The notes: generated by a model from the sequence alone, not told the origin. 64,000 nt of DNA from NBLH01 sp050296515 (GCA_050296515.1 JBNKRJ010000008.1:17872-81871); one strand, 5' to 3'. Positions 33,507 to 43,351 are shown, counted from the stretch's first letter. Made by a program: numbers and translations.

Positions 33507-36374
33507 TCAATGCTTTAGAATTGCAAGAAAATCTTCGTCATCCCAAAACTTTTTAAAATCAGTATCAGATAAAAACTGCTCACTGGGTTTTCCTAAATTT
33601 AATGACTGTTTAACATAGGGCAACAGCTTTTCTTTGTTATCTTTCAATGCATAAAAACAAGAAAGGTTGAATGCAAGCATTTCATTGTCCACATCTTCGG
33701 CCTTCAGGTCTTGGGGAAGCAATTTTGCAAATACAAGCTCTTCAATTTCTTTGTCCCTTGCGATAATAGCATGAACAAGCGAGTTAGATGCCACATCTGA
33801 TATTTTATGCGAGGTCCCGACTTTAGGCAGAATGGTGTTTGTATAAGAGAGAATAACAAGTCTTGATTTTTCAAATTCACTTCTTTGTAATGCATTAATT
33901 ATCAACTTTGTCACATAGCTTGCCATATCAAAAGAATATTTTTCTGCATACTTGCTTTCATCTGCAATCTTCTCACTAATAGAAATATAAGGCTCATATT
34001 CTAAAGACGATATGGCACTTTCAAATTCATCTTTAAGAATTTTTTTCTCACTATCAAGTTGTTTTTTTCTTTCTTCTGCTGCTTTTTTTTCTTCAAGTTC
34101 TTTCCGGATATCCTCTTCTGTTTTCCCCATTAAGGTATAGCTGAACCTTTTAGAAAAATCTTGATAAGTTTCTTTGGTGATATAGTCTTCTTCCCTACTT
34201 GAAACATCAACATTTAATAGTTCAATAAGCCTTTCTTTTGACTTTTCACCTTCTTCAGCAAATTGTTGTAATATCGATTTTGTTTTTTCCTGATCAATCT
34301 CAAACATAACCTTTATTATGGCCGAAATATGATTTGTTTCTTCTAATTGAATTACTTTATTCAACGTTTCTGCTAAAAGCGAAAAGGGGCACTCTTTGAT
34401 GTTTATTTTTTTAAATCCGTCCCTTATATCAAATTCATTATAAATATGTAATGGGACAGATTTTCCAATTTCAGCCAGCAGTCTATTAAAATCGCCTGCA
34501 TCGCCAGTGGTCAGTCCATTTTTTATAATTTCTATAGTGCCTTTAAGCGATTCTACTTCTGCTTTTAACAGTTCTGATAAATCCTGTTCCAGGATCTCCT
34601 TAAAAAGACCATCAAAGCTGTCATTATCACTGTATTTGAATACATACGATTTAAAATGTTCCAGTACCTCTCTTTCATATTTGGAGTTCTTCATCTTTTT
34701 AAATAAAGGTACATACAAGTCCTCCATAGAATCGCCATATTCAGCGCTTAGAAAGTTTCCATCCAACCAAAGGACAAGTTGCGCCAGAGGTTCCAGCTCA
34801 AATGAAGGGAACAGGTCGTCAATTAACTGGTCCTGAACTGTACTTCCCCAATACCTGTGCCCTGTATCGTAGTATTCTGAACAGTTTTTGAATGCCTCAA
34901 CTACTGCCAGTTGTCCCTCAATTGACTTTCTTTCAATGAGTTCCTTTATTGCTAATATGGTCGCGTTATAGCTGTCGCCCATTCCATCATCGGCAAAGGT
35001 GACCTGCACCAGGCGAATCAATGTTTTTTCACTAAGCTCTTTTATATGTATATTTATTGCATTGTCCAGTAGTTCAATTTCAAGGGCACTGTCATCAGCA
35101 TCATATTTGTCAACATCAAATATACCTTCTACGTCATCTATGCTGTTTAAGGCCTGCTCAACTTTATCCAAATTAGCGGTGTTGCCTTTCAGTATGAAGA
35201 GGATTTCTTCTTTAGAAAGCTTATTGCTTGTTACTTCGCTTTTGTCCCTGTTTTCCCAATCCTCTATTGAAAAATGAAGAGACTCTATTTCTTTAAGGTT
35301 CTCCAAACCAAACAATGGGGCAAGGGCTGCTTTTATCCTCACTTTGCCTGAATCAAAGGGGCAGCTTCTTACATTCAAATATTCCAGTTGTTTTAAACCT
35401 TGTAATGGGGCTAGATCCTTAATTTTTGTTGAACCTAAAGACAAGTATTTTAAGTTAATTAATGTACTAATGGTTTCTGTTTCATTAATATTATATGCGT
35501 TGGTAAGATCCAGTTTTTCAAGGCTTTCCAGGTTTTTAAGCCCTTTTATATTTTCAAGCTGTGCCTGGCTGATAATAATTGTTTTCAGTTTTTTCAATGA
35601 ACTTAAAGCATCCAAATTTGCAAAAGGGCAAAATGATGATTCGAAGTATTCAAGATTTGTTAAGCTACCAATGACTTTAGGAAAATTAACCGATTCCGGA
35701 TCTTCGAAAAGATCATCCATTTCCTCCTCAAAGCTGTTGCTTGCTTCTCTGTTTTTAAAAATATCAATAAGGTGAAGTTTTTTTAAAGCTTTTAAATTTG
35801 CAAATTCTTCAGGCAGGTGCATAAGTTGTGGAAAGTAATTGAGCTCCAGCTCTTCTAGTTGAGGTATCATGGAGAACTCAACAGGAAACTCACGAAAACC
35901 AAGCCTGGTTAATGATAATGTTCTCAATGATTCCAGTTTTGAAATTTCCGGGGAGACTGTTCCAAGCTTCCCTGAGCGAAGTGTTAATTTTTTTAAATTT
36001 TGAAGGTTCGCAATTTCGTCCGGTATATCAAAAACCAGATCAGTTGCAATTGCCAATTCTTCCAGCATGGGAAAATTTTTGCAAAGCGGAACAAAATCAA
36101 TATTTGCCATTGTAATATGCAATGTTTTTAAATTCAGCCCTATCAGCTCATTTACACGAACGCCGCTGATGCATACTTCATTTAAAGATAGGTCTTTGAA
36201 CCCACCAGGTAGTTTTTCCCATTGATCTGTTTTTGGGAAAAAAGAGAGTTTTTTTACATTAACCAACCTTTTTATTTCATCGGTATTAGCCTTTTTACAT
36301 TCTTCTCCGCTTAAATAGAGTTCTGTAACATCTTTTGGATTTTGTAATGCCTCATCAATAAAAGTATACTTCAT
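33507..36374 (-). CDS. Large cytoplasmic leucine-rich-repeat protein (955 aa)
   Basis: No signal peptide. Residues about 40-375 form at least twelve leucine-rich repeats, for example NLKKLTLRSGKL, SLRTLSLTRLGF and NLKYLSLGSTKI. The rest is helical, with a charged coiled coil (about 730-800, KELEEKKAAEERKKQLDSEK) and a TPR-like end (NEMLAFNLSCFYALKDNKEK, then FLSDTDFKKFWDDEDF). The start codon has an unusually good Shine-Dalgarno for this phylum (AAAGGAG at about 36380-36387, read on the minus strand). The architecture suggests a scaffold or recognition protein, but no enzymatic domain is visible. It heads a three-gene group with two unknown proteins. Confidence 0.8.
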   Translation of the reverse strand: MKYTFIDEALQNPKDVTELYLSGEECKKANTDEIKRLVNVKKLSFFPKTDQWEKLPGGFKDLSLNEVCISGVRVNELIGLNLKTLHITMANIDFVPLCKNFPMLEELAIATDLVFDIPDEIANLQNLKKLTLRSGKLGTVSPEISKLESLRTLSLTRLGFREFPVEFSMIPQLEELELNYFPQLMHLPEEFANLKALKKLHLIDIFKNREASNSFEEEMDDLFEDPESVNFPKVIGSLTNLEYFESSFCPFANLDALSSLKKLKTIIISQAQLENIKGLKNLESLEKLDLTNAYNINETETISTLINLKYLSLGSTKIKDLAPLQGLKQLEYLNVRSCPFDSGKVRIKAALAPLFGLENLKEIESLHFSIEDWENRDKSEVTSNKLSKEEILFILKGNTANLDKVEQALNSIDDVEGIFDVDKYDADDSALEIELLDNAINIHIKELSEKTLIRLVQVTFADDGMGDSYNATILAIKELIERKSIEGQLAVVEAFKNCSEYYDTGHRYWGSTVQDQLIDDLFPSFELEPLAQLVLWLDGNFLSAEYGDSMEDLYVPLFKKMKNSKYEREVLEHFKSYVFKYSDNDSFDGLFKEILEQDLSELLKAEVESLKGTIEIIKNGLTTGDAGDFNRLLAEIGKSVPLHIYNEFDIRDGFKKINIKECPFSLLAETLNKVIQLEETNHISAIIKVMFEIDQEKTKSILQQFAEEGEKSKERLIELLNVDVSSREEDYITKETYQDFSKRFSYTLMGKTEEDIRKELEEKKAAEERKKQLDSEKKILKDEFESAISSLEYEPYISISEKIADESKYAEKYSFDMASYVTKLIINALQRSEFEKSRLVILSYTNTILPKVGTSHKISDVASNSLVHAIIARDKEIEELVFAKLLPQDLKAEDVDNEMLAFNLSCFYALKDNKEKLLPYVKQSLNLGKPSEQFLSDTDFKKFWDDEDFLAILKH

Positions 36375-36488
36375 TTGATTCTCCTTTCTCTTGTTTAAAT
36401 ATTTATTTTTCTACGAAACCTCTTTAAAATTTTCAATTATTCGATAATTTCTTAAAACATCGGCAATTTTGGCTAAGCTGCCGGTAAC

Positions 36489-39275
36489 TTACTTTTTCAT
36501 TATTAAACTTATAAAAGTATGATTATTTCGTGTAATACATTTAAGTATGTAGCTACCGATTACCAGGTCATAAACATTTAGTGTTATTTTTTCGCTGTTG
36601 TTTTGCAAGTCCTCAACTTTAACCCTTAGGCCGGATGTAGTATAAAACTCGATTCTTGCTAAAGGGCTACCTGCAGGCTGTGTGATTGTGAGGATGTCTG
36701 TTGTCGGGTTTGGATACACATTTATGGAATAATCACCCAGTTCGTCAAAGCCAGTTGTAGTTTTGGCTAATTGTACATCTTCACTAACATCACTGTCTAC
36801 AACTGAGACAGTACCACTTGCATCATCATAATTTGGTGCCGATACTGTATAAGCAATATTGTTTGCAGGGAGAACATTGGTAAAAGTGGCTATCCCTGAA
36901 GCATCACTGGTGGCAGTTCCATAACCATTTAAGCTTACCGTAGCACCAGCAACAGCATCAGTACCGGAATTAATTGTAAAAGTTACATTATAGGTAGTTA
37001 AAGACAAAGTCACTTCTTCGTTAACATCACTGTTTACCACTGAGACAGCACCACTAACATCATCATAATTTGGTACCGATACTGTATAAGCAATATTGTT
37101 TGCAGGGAGAACATTGGTAAAAGTGGCTATCCCCGTGGTATCACTGATTGCAGTACCATAACCATTTAAACTTACTGTAGCACCAGCAACCGCTTCAGTA
37201 CCGGAATTAATTGTAAAAGTTACATTATAAGTTGTTAAAGACAGGGTTACTACTTTGCTAACATCACTGTCTACAACTGAGACAGTACCACTTGCATCAT
37301 CATAATTAGGTGCCGATACCGTATAAGCAATATCGTTTTCAAGGGCAACATTGGTAAAAGTGGCTATCCCTGAAGCATCACTGGTGGCAGTACCATAACC
37401 TGATAAACTCACTGTAGCACCTGCAACTGCTTCAGTACCGGAATTAATTGTAAAAGTTACATCGTAAGTTGTTAAATTGAGCATTAATTCTTTGCTAATA
37501 TCAGAATCAATTACTGAAACAGTACCACTTATATCGTCGTATTTGGCAGACGACACCGTATAAGCGATATCATTTGCAGGAAGCACCTTTGCGAAAAAAG
37601 CTATCCCATCGGCATTGGTAGTGACAGTCCCATTGCTGCCAAGTTGTACATTGGCTCCCTCTATTGGGTTTACACCATCTGTTATGGTAAATGTTACCTT
37701 GAAAGCAGGAGATAAGTTTGCAGTATAAAAGGATTGTAAATTAGTTACAGTTGCCCCCCCTGAGTATTCATTATTATCAGCATCTTTCCAATAATTAAGT
37801 TTATAACCTGTAATATCTGGAGTAGGTAACATAAATTCTGTTAGCGGATTACCAGAGAAAGCATCTGAGCCAATATAAGTTAGTGCAGTGCAAGCACTTA
37901 AATCTATATTTGCAAGAGAATTATTATTAAAAGCCCTATCCTGAATAGCAGTCAACGCATTACAGCCACTTAAATTAACACTTACAAGAGAATTATCATA
38001 AAAGGCCCAACTCTGAATAGTAGTTAAAGCAGTGCAACCACTTAAATCTATGTTCGTAAGAGCACTATAAGCAAATGCCCAATTCCGAATAGTAGTCAAG
38101 GAAGTACAGGCACTTAAATCCACACTGCCAAAAGAATTAAGCTGAAAAGCCCTTGTTCCAATATCGGCCAGGGCAGTACAAGCACTGAAATCCACACTTG
38201 TAAGAGAATTAGAAGCGAAAGCTTGAGTACCAATAGTCACCACCTGAGCAGGAATAATAACTTCTTTGGATACACCTCCGTAAGAAACAATGGTTGTACT
38301 ATCAATAGTAGCACCAGCTGTGCGTGCATAAAAAATCCCATTGTGTGACATGCCATTGACCGTAGTTATTTTATTGCCATTAAAAACAGATCCACCTAAG
38401 CTGGTAATGCTGTTCGGCAACTTAATTTCAGTAAGATTATTATTACGAAAGGCTTCAAAATCAACATTAGTTAAGGCAGTACAGGTGCTCAAATCTATAC
38501 TGGCGAGTTGGTTATTACGGAATGATAGGGCTCCGATGGTAGTTAATGCAGTACAACCACTTAAGTTTAAACTGCTAATAGAATTACCCCAAAAAGCCAT
38601 ACTCTTAATAGTTATTAATGAAGTACAGGCACTTAAATCTATACTAGTAAGAAAACTATCCCAAAAAGAACGTTGTCCAATAGTAGTTAAGGCTGTACAT
38701 GCACTAAAGTCGACACTGGTAAGGGAGTTCAAAATGAATGCATCGGTTCCAATAACTACTACCTGGGCAGGGATAGTTACGTCTTTTGAAGCCCCTCCAT
38801 AAGAAACAATAGTGGTATAATCAATAGTAGCATCAGCCTTACGCGCATAAAAAATCCCATCGGATGCTGCACCATTAACTGTAGTTATTTGATTGTGATT
38901 AAATGCTAATTCTCCCATATATATCAGGTTATTTGGAAGGTTAATTTCGGTAAGGGAATTCGAACAGAAAGCATAATCGCCAATGTGTGTTAAGCTGGCA
39001 GGTAGTTCTATGCTTGTAAGGCCTTTATAATAAAACACACCATCGCTGACATAACCTCCATCCCTTATCCCTTCTACACTTTGTCCATCAAGTGTTGCGG
39101 GGATGATTATGTCCGTAATAGCAAAATCGTAAGAACAGCTTTGTATGATGCCCCCGGTTACCACTACATCATCATCCGTCAAGGTATACTGGGCGTTGGT
39201 AGCAGAAACTGTGGAAAAAAACAATAAAAAAAACAGGCTTACTTGCCTTAGTATTTTAGTTACTTCTTGTTTCAT
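36489..39275 (-). CDS. BspA-like leucine-rich-repeat surface protein with T9SS sorting domain (928 aa)
   Basis: The signal peptide ends near TNAQ. BspA/LRR_5 repeats (about 60-500), seen as runs of SVDFSACTALTTIG and TEINLPNNL, are followed by four beta-sandwich units of about 79 residues, each starting VTFTI and containing GATVSLNGYGT, similar to carboxypeptidase regulatory-like or CNA-B folds. The end has a type IX secretion sorting domain (INVYPNPTTDILTI to the final MKK). The protein should be exported and attached to the cell surface, perhaps for adhesion. It is a paralogue of the next gene, including the promoter region. Expression is likely controlled through the 29-bp element at 39434-39462. 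Confidence 0.9.
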   Translation of the reverse strand: MKQEVTKILRQVSLFFLLFFSTVSATNAQYTLTDDDVVVTGGIIQSCSYDFAITDIIIPATLDGQSVEGIRDGGYVSDGVFYYKGLTSIELPASLTHIGDYAFCSNSLTEINLPNNLIYMGELAFNHNQITTVNGAASDGIFYARKADATIDYTTIVSYGGASKDVTIPAQVVVIGTDAFILNSLTSVDFSACTALTTIGQRSFWDSFLTSIDLSACTSLITIKSMAFWGNSISSLNLSGCTALTTIGALSFRNNQLASIDLSTCTALTNVDFEAFRNNNLTEIKLPNSITSLGGSVFNGNKITTVNGMSHNGIFYARTAGATIDSTTIVSYGGVSKEVIIPAQVVTIGTQAFASNSLTSVDFSACTALADIGTRAFQLNSFGSVDLSACTSLTTIRNWAFAYSALTNIDLSGCTALTTIQSWAFYDNSLVSVNLSGCNALTAIQDRAFNNNSLANIDLSACTALTYIGSDAFSGNPLTEFMLPTPDITGYKLNYWKDADNNEYSGGATVTNLQSFYTANLSPAFKVTFTITDGVNPIEGANVQLGSNGTVTTNADGIAFFAKVLPANDIAYTVSSAKYDDISGTVSVIDSDISKELMLNLTTYDVTFTINSGTEAVAGATVSLSGYGTATSDASGIATFTNVALENDIAYTVSAPNYDDASGTVSVVDSDVSKVVTLSLTTYNVTFTINSGTEAVAGATVSLNGYGTAISDTTGIATFTNVLPANNIAYTVSVPNYDDVSGAVSVVNSDVNEEVTLSLTTYNVTFTINSGTDAVAGATVSLNGYGTATSDASGIATFTNVLPANNIAYTVSAPNYDDASGTVSVVDSDVSEDVQLAKTTTGFDELGDYSINVYPNPTTDILTITQPAGSPLARIEFYTTSGLRVKVEDLQNNSEKITLNVYDLVIGSYILKCITRNNHTFISLIMKK

Positions 39276-39391
39276 AGTTATCTTTTTAAATTTAATCAGT
39301 CTTTAATTCAATGCTTTATTAAACTTTAACACTCCAGTCAGAATTTTACGGGCAGGTTTCATAATAACCAGACAAGAGTTATTGTAAATAG

Positions 39392-39462
39392 CAAAAGTAT
39401 CAAGAGGATTCCTATTGCACATCCCCAATAGTCGGGAAATAAAAAATCACTGTAAATGGGGA
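39392..39462 (-). promoter_or_regulatory. 29-bp element plus -7 box of BspA-like gene 1
   Basis: On the minus strand the element (39462 to 39434) reads TCCCC...GTGA...ATTTCCC. After exactly 34 bp comes TACTTTTG (39399 to 39392). Spacing and orientation are the same as at 29379-29449 and 42587-42657. The leader to the start codon is about 116 bases. Confidence 0.7.
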
Positions 39463-39514
39463 TGTAGGCTTTGAGGTTGCAGATATTTTAACAATTAGAA
39501 ATACAAAGAAAAGA

Positions 39515-39532
39515 CTTTGGGAATCCCCAAAG
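39515..39532 (-). terminator. Terminator after BspA-like gene 2
   Basis: CTTTGGG (39515-39521) and CCCAAAG (39526-39532) form a 7-bp stem with a 4-base loop. On the minus strand a T-rich stretch follows. It lies about 70 bp after the stop codon of the second BspA-like gene. The rest of 39276-39602 is the promoter region of gene 1. Confidence 0.65.
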
Positions 39533-39602
39533 CCCTTTCTAATCAATTAATTAACTATATACTACTCTACTCCACTGGAACAAGAACCTCTTATCCCCAT
39601 CC

Positions 39603-42470
39603 TCACTTCTTTAAAACCCTTTTAGAAAATATTTGGTTACTTTGAGTTAAAAGCCTCAAAACATAAACCCCTTCTTTAAGCTCCTTGACATTTAGGTCTA
39701 TCCTATTTTGATTCTTATTGAAAGACTTTAGATAAACCTTTTGTCCGCCAAGGGTATAAAGTTCAATGTTTGTAATTTTATCCTCAGTAGCCTGGGTGAC
39801 TGATACAAGATCAGTTGCCGGGTTTGGAAACACTCTTAATTCACTATTAATCAAGTCATTGAAGCCAGTTGTTGTTAAATTAACATCTTCACTAACGTTG
39901 CTATCCACTACAGAAATACTCCCGTTTGCATCACCGTTGTTTCCTGCAGCTACTGTATAAGCAATGTCTGTTTCAGGCGCAACATCAGTAAACACAGCTA
40001 TACCTGAAGCATCACTGGTGGCAGTTCCATAACCTGATAAACTCACCGTAGCTCCAGCAACTGCTTCAGTACCAGAATTAATTGTAAAAGTTACATTATA
40101 AGTAGTTAAAGACAGAGTTACTTCTTCACTAACATCACTGTTTCCAACTGAGACAGCACCACTAACATCATCATAATTTGGTGCCGATACCGTATACGCT
40201 ATACTATTTACAGGAACAACATTGGTAAAAGTGGCTATCCCTGAAGCATCACTCGTTGCTGTACCATAACCATTTAAGCTTACTGTAGCTCCAGCAACTG
40301 CTTCAGTACCAGAATTAATTGTAAAAGTTACATTATAAGTAGTTAAAGACAGAGTTATTTCTTCACTAACATCACTGTCTGCAACTGAAACAGTACCACT
40401 TACATCATCATAATTTGACGCCGATACTGTATAAGCAATATCGTTTGCAAGGGCAACATTGGTAAAAGTGGCTATCCCTGAAGCATCACTCGTTGCTGTA
40501 CCATAACCATTTAAGCTTACTGTAGCTCCGGCAATGGCATCAGTACCGGAATTGATTGTAAAAGTTACATTATAAACTAAAGACAAGGTCACTTCTTCAT
40601 TAACATTACTGTTTAGTACTGAAACTGTACCACTTGTGCCATCATAATTTGATGCCGACACTGTATAAATAATATTATTTGCAGGGAGAACATTGGAAAA
40701 AGTGGCTATCCCTGAAGCATCACTTGTAACAGTACCATAACCATTTAAGCTTACTGTAGCTCCAGCAATGGCATCAGTACCGGAATTAATTGTAAAAGTT
40801 ACATTATAAGTAGTTAAATTTAGCGTTACCTCTTTGCTAATATCACTATCTATCACCGAAACTGTGCCACTTGCATTATCATAATTTAGTGCCGATACTG
40901 TATACGCGATATTGTTTGCCGGAAACACCTTTGCGAAAACAGCTATCCCATCAGCATTGGTTGTAACTGTCCCATTGCTGCCAAGTTGCACATTGGCCCC
41001 CTCTATTGGGTATACACCATCTGTTACGGTAAATGTTACTACTTTGAAAGTTGACGTTAAATTTGCACCATAAGTAATAGATAAATTGCTTACCGTTTCA
41101 CCTCCGGCATATATATTACCACCCCCAATCCAATAATTAAATTGATAATCGGGAATATCAGGAGTTGGAAGCATAAACTCTGTTAACAAATTATTATAAA
41201 AAGCATATGAGCCAATAGTAGTTAAGGCAGTGCAACCACTTAAATCTAAGCTTGCAAGAGCATTATAAGCAAATGCCCAACTCTGAATAGAAGTCAAAGA
41301 AGTACAGGCACTTAAATCCACACTGGTAAAAGAATTAGACTGAAAAGCCCTGGTTCCAATATCGATCAAGGCAGTACAAGTACTGAAATCCACACTTGTA
41401 AGAGAATTATAGGCGAAAGCCTGAGTAGCAATAGTCACCACCTGAGCAGGAACAATAACTTCTTTTGATGCACCTCCATAAGAAACAATGATTGTACTAT
41501 CAATAGTAGCATCCGATTTGCGTGCATAAAAAATCCCATTGTGTGACATGCCATTGAATATAGTTATTTGATTACCATTAAAAACAGACTCACCTAAGCT
41601 GGTAATACTGTTCGGCAACTTAATTTCAGTAAGGCTATTTTCATGAAAAGCTTCAAAATCAACATTAGTTAAAGCAGTACAGGTGCTCAAATCTAAGCTT
41701 GCAAGATTGTTTCCACGGAAAGCATAGGCTCCAATAGTAGTCAAGGCTGTACAACCGTTTAAGTTCAAACTGTTAATAGAATTTTCCCAAAAAGCCTTAC
41801 TCTCTATAGTAGTTAATGAGGTACAGGCACTTAAATCTATACTTGTGAGAGATATGCCTGAAAAAAAACTACTCATAAAAGCACCTTCTCCAATAGTAGT
41901 TAAGGCGGTACAGGCACTAAAATCTACACTTGTAAGAGTGTTTGAAATGAATGCAAATGCTCCAATAATTACAACCTGAGATGGAATAATTACACCATCC
42001 GCCCCTCCTCCGTAAGAAACAATCGTGGTATAATCGATAGTGGCATCAGCGTTACGTGCATAAAAAATCCCATCGGATGCTGTACCATTGACCGTAGTTA
42101 TTTGATTGTTATTAAACGCAGACTCACCTATGTGTATTAGGCCGTTTGGCAGATTAATTTCAGTAAGGGAATTATAGCTGAAAGCATTATCACCGATGTA
42201 TGTTAAACTGGCAGGCAATTCTATGCTTGTAAGGCCTTTATAATAAAACACCGCATTGCTAATCCCAGTAACGCTTTGTCCGTCAAGTGTTGCGGGAATG
42301 ATTACGTCTTTAATTGCAAAATCGTAAGAACAGCTTTGTATGACGCCCCCGGTTACTACTACATCAGCATCTGTTAGGGTATACTGGGCGGTGGTGACAG
42401 AAATTGTGGAAAAAAACAATAAAAAAAACAGGCTTACTTGTTGTAGTATTTTAGCTATTTCTTGTTTCAT
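39603..42470 (-). CDS. BspA-like leucine-rich-repeat surface protein with T9SS sorting domain, paralogue (955 aa)
   Basis: Same plan as the 928-aa neighbour: signal peptide ending near TTAQ, BspA-type leucine-rich repeats (about 60-470), then five ~79-residue beta-sandwich units (one more than the neighbour), and a T9SS sorting domain (LRVFPNPATDLVSVT to the final LKK). Large parts are nearly identical in sequence to the neighbour, so this is a recent tandem duplication that includes about 190 bp of promoter DNA. The beta-sandwich units are similar enough to each other for recombination to change their number. Likely function is surface display or adhesion. Confidence 0.9.
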   Translation of the reverse strand: MKQEIAKILQQVSLFFLLFFSTISVTTAQYTLTDADVVVTGGVIQSCSYDFAIKDVIIPATLDGQSVTGISNAVFYYKGLTSIELPASLTYIGDNAFSYNSLTEINLPNGLIHIGESAFNNNQITTVNGTASDGIFYARNADATIDYTTIVSYGGGADGVIIPSQVVIIGAFAFISNTLTSVDFSACTALTTIGEGAFMSSFFSGISLTSIDLSACTSLTTIESKAFWENSINSLNLNGCTALTTIGAYAFRGNNLASLDLSTCTALTNVDFEAFHENSLTEIKLPNSITSLGESVFNGNQITIFNGMSHNGIFYARKSDATIDSTIIVSYGGASKEVIVPAQVVTIATQAFAYNSLTSVDFSTCTALIDIGTRAFQSNSFTSVDLSACTSLTSIQSWAFAYNALASLDLSGCTALTTIGSYAFYNNLLTEFMLPTPDIPDYQFNYWIGGGNIYAGGETVSNLSITYGANLTSTFKVVTFTVTDGVYPIEGANVQLGSNGTVTTNADGIAVFAKVFPANNIAYTVSALNYDNASGTVSVIDSDISKEVTLNLTTYNVTFTINSGTDAIAGATVSLNGYGTVTSDASGIATFSNVLPANNIIYTVSASNYDGTSGTVSVLNSNVNEEVTLSLVYNVTFTINSGTDAIAGATVSLNGYGTATSDASGIATFTNVALANDIAYTVSASNYDDVSGTVSVADSDVSEEITLSLTTYNVTFTINSGTEAVAGATVSLNGYGTATSDASGIATFTNVVPVNSIAYTVSAPNYDDVSGAVSVGNSDVSEEVTLSLTTYNVTFTINSGTEAVAGATVSLSGYGTATSDASGIAVFTDVAPETDIAYTVAAGNNGDANGSISVVDSNVSEDVNLTTTGFNDLINSELRVFPNPATDLVSVTQATEDKITNIELYTLGGQKVYLKSFNKNQNRIDLNVKELKEGVYVLRLLTQSNQIFSKRVLKK

Positions 42471-42586
42471 GGTTATCTTTTTTAATTAAATCTGTCTTTG
42501 TTTCAATGCTTTGTTAAACTATATCACTCCAGTCAGAATTTTACGGGCAGGTTTCATAATAACCAGACAAGAGCTATTGTAAATAG

Positions 42587-42657
42587 CAAAAGTATTAAGA
42601 GGATTCTTATTGCACATCCCCAATAATAGGGAAATAAAAAATCACTGAAAATGGGGA
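42587..42657 (-). promoter_or_regulatory. 29-bp element plus -7 box of BspA-like gene 2
   Basis: The element (42657 to 42629 on the minus strand) differs from that of gene 1 by one base. The -7 box TACTTTTG (42594 to 42587) again follows after exactly 34 bp. The duplicated block ends just beyond this element, where a VOC gene remnant begins. Confidence 0.7.
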
Positions 42658-42659
42658 TA

Positions 42660-42836
42660 CTGGCTCTGACAATTTCAACTGGATTTTTGTGCAATTCTTA
42701 CATCCACAAACTTTTAGACAAAGTTGAAAACGCTGGTGGAAAAATTTTGGAGTCAAAGTCCTCAATGGCTTTTGAAATTATTGCCATAATTATTGATCTA
42801 GAAGGAAATAGAATTGGACTTCATGCAGAAAGATGA
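42660..42836 (+). pseudogene. C-terminal remnant of a VOC/glyoxalase-family gene
   Basis: The frame reads SYIHKLLDKVENAGGKILES followed by AIIIDLEGNRIGLHAER and a stop. This is the usual end of a vicinal-oxygen-chelate (glyoxalase/bleomycin-resistance-like) protein, including the DxEGNRIGLH metal-site end. Everything upstream is missing: the sequence passes directly into the promoter element of the BspA-like gene. The gene was probably cut when the duplication or a deletion formed. Confidence 0.65.
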
Positions 42837-42934
42837 ATTAAGGGTTCTCTAAGAATATAATAAAGTTTGGGAGATGGAAATATTTCATTCCAAACCGGAA
42901 AAGATATCCCGTAAGTGAATATTCCTGAAAAAGA

Positions 42935-43117
42935 TTGTGCCAAAGCACTAATTCAGGTGATGTACCAGAACCTTTTGCTGATTTTTTAGCAGGCTCGCAC
43001 GTTTCAACTGAAAAAGGAGACCTTTTTGATAATGGCCATCAACTTTTTAAATTAATAGGGCACCCTACAACATCTTTGGCAAAGGCAATTTCTGATGTTT
43101 TATCGAAAATTGGATAA
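42935..43117 (+). pseudogene. C-terminal remnant of an NmrA-like NAD(P)-binding oxidoreductase
   Basis: About 60 codons read DVPEPFADFLAGSHVSTEKG, then LFKLIGHPTTSLAKAISDVL and a stop. This matches the C-terminus of NmrA-like/quinone-oxidoreductase-type short-chain proteins, where an LIGRPTTSL motif is usual. No nucleotide-binding N-terminus (GATGxxG) is present upstream. Together with the VOC remnant it shows that a former gene pair has been lost here. Confidence 0.6.
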
Positions 43118-43196
43118 AATAGTTCGCTGAATGCATTTTTGAAAGAGTTTATAGCCGTATTATCTGAAAACTCTTCGTTATTTAACAACGCTTACT

Positions 43197-43235
43197 AAAA
43201 AAGAATTAATTTTGCTGAGCATATAATTCTTTTTT
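43197..43235. terminator. Bidirectional hairpin terminator
   Basis: AAAAAAGAATTA (43197-43208) and TAATTCTTTTTT (43224-43235) form a perfect 12-bp stem with a 15-base loop. It closes the remnant region before the 314-aa gene. Nothing else is seen between 43118 and 43351. Confidence 0.75.
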
Positions 43236-43351
43236 CATTATTGTCCTTTCTTCTAATATCAAATAGAGAAAAAAGATTGCTCAACTATGGGAAATATAGA
43301 AAAAGCAAGTCTCTTAAAATCACTGAAAATATTGTCTAGCAGGGTAGTTAA

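Noticed and set aside
38341..38802. Plus-strand frame of 153 codons opposite the BspA-like gene
   Set aside because: It is antisense to regular leucine-rich repeats, which creates long open frames by periodicity; the same happens in the paralogue.
36489..42470. Tandem repeats considered as a CRISPR array
   Set aside because: The repeats are about 240 bp long, coding and in frame; they are protein domain repeats, not short repeats with spacers.
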